Assembly (NCBI RefSeq): GCF_027579695.1
Contig: NC_083581.1
Span: forward strand, 60,958,200 to 61,022,199
Source: Neoarius graeffei
Lineage: Eukaryota > Chordata > Actinopteri > Siluriformes > Ariidae
Length of the DNA stretch: 64,000 nt
Reading direction: 5' to 3'
The notes below the pieces were generated by a model that was given only the letters and a program-made list of their open reading frames with translations, was not told the origin of the DNA and made no database searches. Positions 56,798 to 64,000 of this stretch are shown here, piece after piece. The position numbers and the translations under genes were made by a program. The first letter of the stretch is position 1. Each line of letters begins with the position of its first letter.

Positions 56798-56811
56798 TTC
56801 GACATTAGTAC

Positions 56812-57548
56812 TGGCTTAAGCAGGGGGACACGTCTGGCACTGCAGGATTTGAGTCCCTGGTGGCGTAGTGTGTTACTGATGGTAGCCTTTGTTACTTTGG
56901 TCCCAGCTCTCTGCAGGTCATTCACTAGGTCCCCCCGTGTGGTTCTGGGATTTTTGCTCACCGTTCTTGTGATCATTTTGACCCCATGGGGTGAGATCTT
57001 GCGTGGAGCCCCAGATCGAGGGAAATTATCAGTGGTCTTGTATGTCTTCCATTTTCTAATAATTGCTCCCACAGTTGATTTCTTCACACCAAGCTGCTTA
57101 CCTATTGCAGATTCAGTCTTCCCAGCCTGGTGCAGGTCTACAATTTTGTTTCTGGTGTCCTTTGACAGCTCTTTGGTCTTGGCCATAGTGGAGTTTGGAG
57201 TGTGACTGTTTGAGGTTGTGGACAGGTGTCTTTTATACTGATAACGAGTTCAAACAGGTGCCATTAATACAGGTAACGAGTGGAGGACAGAGGAGCCTCT
57301 TAAAGAAGAAGTTACAGGTCTGTGAGAGCCAGAAATCTTGCTTGTTTGTAGGTGACCAAATACTTATTTTACTGAGGAATTTACCAATTAATTCATTAAA
57401 AATCCTACAATGTGATTTCCTGGATTCTTTCCCCCCATTCTGTCTCTCATAGTTGAAGTGTACCTATGATGAAAATTACAGGCCTCTCTCATCTTTTTAA
57501 GTGGGAGAACTTGCACAATTGGTGGCTGACAAAATACTTTTTTGCCTC

Positions 57549-57552
<4 letters not shown>
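56812..57552 (-). mobile_element. Tc1-like element, truncated
   Basis: The right end (minus-strand start) is CAGTGAGGCAAAAAAGTATT. The leader contains a TATA-like GTATAAAAGACACC, and the transposase N-terminal half follows (56813-57186). It is cut at 56812 in the middle of the coding region, directly beside SINE-associated sequence. Confidence 0.85.
56813..57186 (-). pseudogene. Tc1-like transposase, N-terminal half
   Basis: The ATG at 57184-57186 opens [20 protein letters not shown], then [20 protein letters not shown] (paired-type helix-turn-helix), [17 protein letters not shown] and [20 protein letters not shown]. The frame is clean up to LLKPV, where it is lost. The DDE domain is absent. 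Different family from the Tc1 at 7613. Confidence 0.88.

Positions 57553-57589
<37 letters not shown>
57553..57589. repeat. (GT)n microsatellite
   Basis: About 18 units, abutting the Tc1-like terminus. Confidence 0.95.
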
Positions 57590-57594
<5 letters not shown>

Positions 57595-57964
57595 GAGTGT
57601 TTAGTGGGGCAAAACCCCACTGTAATTACTGCATACTGCACATGAATAGTGCCAGTTTTTTATTTACTTTTTTATTATATCACTAGCCTATGAACCAGTT
57701 AAGGCCCATTGCACAGCAGTAAGATGTGCATGAGATTTTATTTATTTATTTATTTTAATACAGCTGTCATTTGCAAAATTTTCTGGATTGGCCTCCATTT
57801 TCACAGAAATTACTTTAATCTCCTTTCAAAAATGGTGATGTCAGCAAGCAACTGTAATCACGATTTGGTACAAAATCAGTATCCAGGAAAGGCCAAGTCT
57901 TTGATAAGGAAAGATGTGCTGATGATCTACAGTTTGTCAACAAATGTGGGAGAAAATTATTGAA

Positions 57965-59300
57965 ATGTTTAAAAACAATGTTACTCAAAGAAAGATAAGA
58001 AGGGATTTGGAGGTTTCACCCTCCACGGGGCATAATATTATTAAACGATTCAAGGAATCTGGAGGAATTTTGGTATGTAAAGGGCAAGGGCACAAGCCTA
58101 AGCTGAACACTCATGATCTCTGATCCCTCAGATGGCACTGCATCAAGAACCCTTATTCATCTATAGCTGATATAACCACATGGGCTTTGGATTACTTTGG
58201 CAAACCTTTGTCAAGCATGACAATACAGAGTTGCATCCACGAATGCCAGTTAAAACTTCACTGTACAAAAAGGAAAGAAGAAAGAAAGAAACCTTTATTT
58301 GTCACATGCACACTTCAAGCACAGTAAAATTCATCCTCTGCATTTAACCCATCTGAAGCAGTGAACACACACACTCAGAGCAGTGGGCAGCCACACCAGA
58401 GCACCCAGGGGTCAGGTACCCTGCTCAAGGGCACCTCAGCCAAGGCTGCCCCACGTCAACCTAACTGCATGTCTTTGGATTGTGGGGGAAACCAGAGCAC
58501 CCAGAGGAAACCCACGCAGAGAACATGCAAACTCCATACAGAAAGGCCCTCGCCGGCCACTGGGTTCAAACCCAGAACCTTCTTGCTGTGAGATGACCAC
58601 GTTAACCACTACATCACCGTGCTGCCCTGTTAACTGTGTCCAGAAGTGCTGTTGACTTCTTTGGGCTTGGAGACATCTGGGATGGACCATCACACAGTGG
58701 AAACATGTATTGTGATCAGACGAATCATTATTCCAGGTCTTTTTTGTAGGAAAAGAATGCCGTATGCTCCGGACTAAAGATGAAAAGGACCATCCAGATT
58801 GTTACTAGCAACACGTCCAAAAGCCAGGGTGTGGGGTGATGTCAGTGTCCTTGGCAAAGGTTACTTACACTTTTGTGATGGAGCATTAATGTAGAAAAGT
58901 ACATTGGGATTTTGGAGAGCTATATTCTGCCTTCAAGACGACATCTTTTCCAGAGATATTTCAACAAGACAATGCAAAACCACATTCTGCACACATTACA
59001 AAGGCATGGGTGTGAAAAATATGACAATGACGACCCTGTACTGTTGCAGACCTTAAGACCTGTTTGTAGAAGAATGGGACAAAATAACACCTCAAACGCT
59101 TCATCATTTGGTGTCTTCAGTTCTTAAACATTTTTTAAGTGTTGTGAGAAGGAATGGCAACATTATAAAGTGGTAAATGCTTTACCGTCCCAACTTTTTT
59201 TTTTAAATCTATTGTAAGAATCAAAATTGAAATGTGTTTATTTTGAAAAACCAATAAAAATCATGAGGTAAAACATCAAATAATGTGTCGTTGTATTGTT
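57965..59300 (+). mobile_element. Ancient degenerate Tc1-type element split by a composite SINE
   Basis: Pieces correspond to the transposase at 7921-8998 (HNIIKRFKESGGILVCKGQG, SDES, RPSRRHLFQRYFNKTMQNHI-like, HIINW end) but with many frameshifts and stops. The catalytic QHDNAKPH is degraded to QQDNAKPH-like. The right end (GTCCCAACTTTTTT, near 59190) matches the Tc1 at 7613. A SINE at 58264-58628 interrupts it. Confidence 0.75.
58264..58628 (-). mobile_element. Composite SINE (common head, alternative tail)
   Basis: Same architecture as 52565-52905: tail CCTTTATTTGTCACATGCAC and CAGTAAAATTCATCCTCTGC, then CTGCTCAAGGGCACCTCAGC, then the common head to GTGCTGCCC. It ends in (GAAA)n at 58269. 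Confidence 0.85.
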
Positions 59301-59988
59301 TTCAGTGCAATAGAGGTCAAATATTATTTACAAATCATTGTTTTCAGTTTTAATTTCAATTTCAACACAATATGGCAATTATTTCTGATTTGGTATTGTA
59401 AAACACAATTAATCAGGCCCATAAAAACCAAACCAAACCAACCACCAAACAAACAAAAAAACCCTTTCAGTTGAAGCAGTTGAAAATCTGGCAGGAATTG
59501 GATGCATGAACATACAGAACCCCCACACAGTGTGGAGGACGGTAAGAGCAGCAAAAGAAGGCCTCAAAGAGTTTTAGAGTTTTACTGCCGAGTTGAGATG
59601 ATTGTTGCAGATTCAAAACTGTGAGACGCCACCTCAGTTAGAACAAGCAGTTTAGAATAGTATCAGTAATAAAGTCCTTCAAGAGAGCAACCCACAGAAT
59701 GCAGTGCTGAACACCAAATGGCTGAAGTACACAAAGTAATGCTTTTGCAATGGCCAAATCAGTCTCTGGGATTTTAAATTCTGTGGCAAGACTTGAACTG
59801 AACAAGAACACGAAATGCACAAAGCAAAGAATACAAAGAAACAGGAAAAGTTTGACATTAAGGAGAACACCAAGATCCTCGACAAGTGTCTCCAACCTTG
59901 TTAAATATTTAAAGGATGAGGCTCAGTGCATAGAATTCTCAGCTCTGAATGCATTGATTAATTTTCGCTCACAAGAATTCGACATAGG

Positions 59989-60345
59989 GGTGGCACGGTG
60001 GTGTAGTGGTTAGCGCTGTTGCCTCACAGCAAGAAGGTCTGGGTTCGAGCCCCGTGGCTGGCGAGGGCCTTTCTGTGTGGAGTTTGCATGTTGTCTGCGT
60101 GGGTTTCCTCTGGGTGCTCTGGTTTCCCCCAAAGACATGCAGGTTAGGTTAACTGGTGACTCTAAATTGACCGTAGGTGTGAATGGTTGTCTGCGTCTAT
60201 GTGTCAGCCCTGTAATGACCTGGCGACTTGTCCAGGGTGTACCCCGCCTTTTGCCTGTAGTCAGCTGGGATAGGCTCCAGCTTGCCTGCAACCCTGTAGA
60301 ACAGGATAAAGCGGCTAGAGATAATGAGATGAGATGAGAAGACTT
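59989..60345 (+). mobile_element. tRNA-headed SINE, full length
   Basis: Left flank TTCGACATAG, right flank TTCGACATTAG form the target duplication. Confidence 0.92.
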
Positions 60346-60384
60346 CGACATTAGTTCAGGCTGTAAAGCAAGTCACAGGATTGT

Positions 60385-60560
60385 ATATTAACAGCACTTG
60401 GCAGATGCTCTTTTCCATAGCAACTTACATTTTTCTCATTTATACAACTGAGCAGTAAAGGCGCTTGATCAAGGGGCCAGCTGTGGCAACGTTGGATTTT
60501 GAACTCACAACCTTCCCATCAGTAGGCCAACTTCTAAACCACTGAGCTACCACTGCCCTT
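60385..60560 (-). mobile_element. tRNA-derived SINE of the type at 44640
   Basis: Contains AGCACTTGGCAGATGCTCTT (minus AAGAGCATCTGCCAAGTGCT), CTTGATCAAGGGGCC and the inverted tRNA-like TTTTGAACTCACAACCTTCC with CACTGAGCTACCACTGCCC. Confidence 0.75.
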
Positions 60561-60611
60561 TACACATCGTGTTAATGTGCTTGTTCAAATATGGTATCGT
60601 TTCCATAGTTA

Positions 60612-60960
60612 CAACCACGAGTTGGCCTAGTGGTTAGGGTGTCTGCCTCTCAACCGGGAGATTATGAGATCTACTCATGGTTGGGTCAGACCAAAGACTA
60701 TCATAAAAATGGTACCTACTACCGTCTGGCAAGGCATGCTGCAATACAGATATGAGTAGGGAAGTCAAACTCTCACGGTTACCAGAGGACTAGCCCCCCA
60801 CTGTAACCCTAGCTGTATAGGCGAGAGGCTGAGGGCTATCAAAATGGAGATCAGCGCCGCACCCATATGCCTTAAAGAGCTGGTTAGTACTGGACAGGAG
60901 ACTGCCTGGGAAGACCAGATTCTGGCATGAGAGGGACTTTGACATAGTTACAGCTTGACT
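60612..60960 (+). mobile_element. SINE with tRNA-like head and 5S rRNA-like tail
   Basis: The head has CGAGTTGGCCTAGTGGTTAG and CTCAACCGGGAGATTATGAG (tRNA-like boxes). The 3' part (60878-60925) reads CTGGTTAGTACTGGACAGGA and GACTGCCTGGGAAGACCAG, closely matching the 3' half of vertebrate 5S rRNA (CTGGTTAGTACTTGGATGGG, GACCGCCTGGGAATACC). No RNA gene is implied. Confidence 0.7.
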
Positions 60961-61218
60961 GGAGGATGGTGGATTCTCCTCATAAACAGATTAAAATCAT
61001 GTATAATCGTAGATATAGTGAGCTTTTCAGTTAATAAATATTTATGTTGCATTTTTAGAAGGAGTCTCCAGTGTCACTGCTTTGTAAAGTGTAAAGCTGT
61101 AACTTCAGGTTTTGTGACATGAAATTGGATAAGCTGAGAAGAGGCTGGTTTTATAGCTGTTTATAGGTGTTATTACATAAGTAATTTGCTTCATGGATTA
61201 AATGATTAAATGTTACTA

Positions 61219-61826
61219 TTCATTCATTCATTCATTCATTCATTTTCTGTACAGCTTATCCATTGGAGGTCGTGGGTGAGCTAGAGCCAATCCCAGCTTA
61301 GATAAGATGAGAGATGGGGTACACCCTGGACATCCAGAAGTATTTGATTCATTATGTAATGGGAATGGTAGTGTAGTGGGCATGGTAGTGTAGTGCATGG
61401 TAGTGCACTGTCGCATCACAGCAAGAAGATTTTGGGTTTGAGCTCAGTGGCCAATAGGGGGCCTTTCTGTGTGGAATTTGTATGTTGTCTGCATGGGTTT
61501 CATCTGGGTGCTCTGGTTTCCCCTACAGTCCAAAAACATGCAGTTAGGTTAACATCCAGAAGTATTTGACTCATTACATAATGAGTACGGTGGTGTAGTG
61601 GTTATGTTATGTAGAAGTGGCATGGCCTGAAGGTTGGGCTGAAGTGCCTTTGAGTGAGGCACCTAACCCCCAACTGTTCCCAACTGTTCAGTGGGCATAG
61701 CTGCCCACTGCTCTGGATATCTCTGTGTGCTCATTGCTCACGTATGTGTGTGTTCACTGCTTCAGATGGGTTAAATGCAGAGGAGTAATTTCACTGTGTG
61801 CTTGAGCGTATGTGTGATAAATAAAG

Positions 61827-61857
<31 letters not shown>

Positions 61858-61866
61858 CTTCTTCTT
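61219..61866. mobile_element. Cluster of SINE fragments
   Basis: 61219-61335: SINE tail in minus orientation, starting with (ATTC)n. 61372-61550: SINE head in plus orientation, flanked by near-identical CATCCAGAAGTATTTGA repeats (61332, 61551). 61575-61866: composite SINE with the alternative tail, ending in (CTT)n. Together they show at least three insertion events. Confidence 0.75.
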
Positions 61867-62572
61867 CCAATTGTGCTCATCATTTTAAAACAAATGTCTG
61901 GCATAAGACAACATACCAGATTACAACATTTCGAAAAATATATAGTGATTCAACAAACCTAAACCTTTCCCTCTATTTTTAGGTTGAAAATATCACCAAT
62001 TGCATGTTATTTTATACGTCTATTTCATATAAATATTTGAATACAAATCAGTTGAAGTAATCTGACAATACTGCTGAAAACATCAGTGGTCTCATTATAT
62101 GTCTTTATGCATTACACATCCTATAATGACAGAGATACCAGTGTGATTGATGTACTGTCTTGGGCAGAAGTCAGACAATATCATGGAGTGTGGCAGAGAA
62201 TGTATGAGTCAGTCCAACTAGAAGGGCTTTTCCACACACAAAAGAGATTCAGTGACCTCAGCTTCCTTTATTACATGGCCATCCTCTCAGCTCCACACAC
62301 TCTTCCAGTCTTATGCACGTCATGGAAGATTATAACTGTCTTACACAACAGCTACCTCAGAGTATACAAATCTCACACAGACACGCGAACGCACATGTGA
62401 TCAATAATATTTTTAACTCTTTAGTTAAAGCATGTAGTAATTAAAACCTGAGAATCTAGAAACCTTTGTTGCTGCAATCTATAATCAATCATATTTTATT
62501 TGTAGTTCAGACAAGCACGTTTGCACATCTGGTGTTTATGATTTATTTCAACTTATAGAATATGGTGCAGCG

Positions 62573-63640
62573 GCACGTTGGTGTAGTGGTTAGCGCTGTC
62601 GCCTCACAGCAAGAAGGTCCGGGTTCGAGCCCTGTGGCCGGCGAGGGCCTTTCTGCGCGGAGTTTGCATGGTGTCCACGTGGGTTTCCTCAGGGTGCTCC
62701 GGTTTCCCCCACAGTCCAAAGACATGCAGGTTAGGTTAACTGGTGACTCTAAATTGACCGTGAGTGTGAATGGTTGTCTATGGTGGGGTTTACATTAGAC
62801 CGTATCAGCGGATCATCAGATTAACGTTTTTAAAACGATTAGCGTGCACACAGCAACGCCAATACACGATTCACGTGCACACAGCAACGCCAATACACGG
62901 ATACGCTTGGCTCCGCAGGCATCCTGCGCTCCAAATCACTCCGCCCTGAACAGCGAGTGCCCTCTGGAGGGTGCGCACTCCGGCCCTGCGCAGCTCACAG
63001 AGCGCGCGAGTGAAGTGCATGAGCAGTGATTCGGGACTGAGCCGCTGTGTGTGTGATCCTAGTGCATATCGGGCATGCGCGTCACTTGCCACTTGCAAGT
63101 GGAAGGATGGCAAGCCTAAAGACAATCATAACTACACAATGGGCAGTATTTGCATCAGTATTTTCATACTTTTATACTCTTTAATGAAAGGTGATACAAG
63201 GCAGAAGTCCGCGCCGTTTTTCAGCAGTCGCGTCACATGACCAACGCCAGCGAATCAGGAAGGTGGATGTCACAGTGACGTTGTCCAATGACAACGCCAG
63301 CTAGAGCTCAGCACAGCGTATCCGCGTATCCGCGTATTCTCAATGTTTACACAGCACCGGACCAGACACGATCTGGATTGAATACGTGGACCCTGGCGGA
63401 TTCCCGTTTCCCGGCGTTTCCCGGCGTTTTAATGTAAACGGACAGTGCATCCGCGAAGAAAACGAGACAGATACGGTCTAATGTAAACTTGGCCTATGTG
63501 TCAGCCCTGTGATGACCTGGCGACTTGTCCAGGGTGTACCCCGCCTTTCGCCCGTAGTCAGCTGGGATAGGCTCCAGCTTGCCTGCGACCCTGTAGAACA
63601 GGATAAAGCGTCTACAGATAATGAGAGAGATGAGAATATG
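62573..63640 (+). mobile_element. tRNA-headed SINE split by a Harbinger-like MITE
   Basis: Head 62573-62782, tail 63495-63640. The split point is GTCTATG|TGTCAG of the SINE. Confidence 0.9.
62783..63494. mobile_element. 712-bp MITE with GTTTACATTAGACCGTATC ends
   Basis: The left end contains GGTTTACATTAGACCGTATC, the right end GATACGGTCTAATGTAAAC, exact inverses apart from the outermost bases. TATG is on both sides (62779-62782, 63495-63498). GC-rich interior with GCGCGC and CGTATCCGCG motifs. Confidence 0.85.
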
Positions 63641-63884
63641 GTGCTGCTGAATTCTCAAATCGGCTTGGTCCCTGGCTGATGTGGTGAAACTTTTTGTGAG
63701 GTGATTTTTTTTTTTTTTAACGTTTATGGAAAGAGTCTCCAGTGTGACCACTTTGTAACAACTAACAATACAAAAAGTATTTTGGTCTTATTGATTTGAA
63801 GAAAAAAAAAGAGATATCAGTGATGGGATGACCATTTACAGCTGCTATAATGTAAGTGATAACAGGAACTAACTTGTTTCATGG

Positions 63885-64000
63885 ACATTCATCCATTATC
63901 TGTAGCCACTTATCTTGTTCTACAGGGTCACAGGCAAGCTGGAGCCTATCCCAGCTGACTTGGGCGAGAGGCGGGGTACACCCTGGACAAGTTGCTAGGT
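63885..64000 (-). mobile_element. tRNA-headed SINE, cut by window edge
   Basis: Tail part (ATTATCTGTAGCCACTTATC ... CACCCTGGACAAGTTGCTAG) in minus orientation, continuing beyond 64000. Confidence 0.88.

Larger units (their letters stand above)
55657..64000 (-). other. lrrc38: lrrc38 intron (partial)
   Basis: From the acceptor to the window edge no LRR-encoding exon is found, so the intron is longer than 8.3 kb. It is filled with SINEs, Tc1 relics and a MITE. The stretches 56050-56390, 59300-59980, 60960-61215, 61870-62560 and 63645-63880 hold nothing I can identify. Confidence 0.75.

Noticed and set aside
60860-60930. A 5S rRNA gene
   Set aside because: Only the 3' third is similar, it is fused to a tRNA-like SINE head, and the 5' part of 5S rRNA is missing.
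62086-62400. 104-codon open frame in the lrrc38 intron
   Set aside because: No recognisable domain, no splice context, and composition like random intron sequence.

Overview
This window looks like a teleost fish chromosome segment. It holds parts of two spliced vertebrate genes, both on the minus strand, in a region dominated by transposable elements of kinds abundant in fish: tRNA-headed SINEs, Tc1/mariner, hAT, PIF/Harbinger, ISL2EU-like, Kolobok-like and Crypton-like DNA elements, and L1/Tx1-, L2- and jockey/CR1-like LINEs. There are no bacterial-type operons or CRISPR arrays, and I see no functional tRNA or rRNA gene. The exact species cannot be told from the sequence.

Host genes. At 3865-4220 (minus) lie the first two coding exons of vps13d, recognised from the VPS13D N-terminus with correct splice sites. 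The gene runs leftwards out of the window. The start-codon exon has its own 3' splice site, so a non-coding first exon must lie further right. The best candidate is 38637-39345: TATA-less, with two CACGTG E-boxes, ETS-type sites and strong minus-strand splice donors. If so, intron 1 is about 34 kb and is almost wholly transposon. At 55412-55656 (minus) is the terminal coding exon of lrrc38 (BK-channel gamma subunit family), with a 3' UTR to about 54.59 kb. The rest of the window to 64000 is its intron.

Layout. 1-3.8 kb: intact-looking N-terminal part of an L1 ORF1, a THAP relic, a hAT end and an ISL2EU-related fragment. 4.2-7 kb: Tc1 end and a Harbinger MITE. 7-29.55 kb: one L1/Tx1-like LINE stretched to 22.6 kb by nested insertions. 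Its 17-bp target duplication contains the start codon of a THAP-domain exon, which resumes at 29564. Inside it are a Tc1 element, a Tc1 MITE with a snapback duplication, a TTAA element holding another element, a Harbinger MITE, a THAP-bearing insert split by a hAT MITE, a 9-kb hAT encoding a ZBED5/SCAND3-like transposase that was itself hit by two hATs and a MITE, and an ISL2EU-like element. 30-39 kb: Harbinger MITEs, SINEs, a Crypton-like N-terminal exon, an L2-like LINE tail and a foldback element made of 30-bp repeats. 39-54 kb: SINEs nested in and around palindromic and hAT elements and a jockey/CR1-like LINE. 54-64 kb: lrrc38 exon and intron with more SINEs and two Tc1 relics.

The most notable content is the readable insertion history. 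Target duplications and restored reading frames allow many insertions to be ordered. No new enzymatic system was found.
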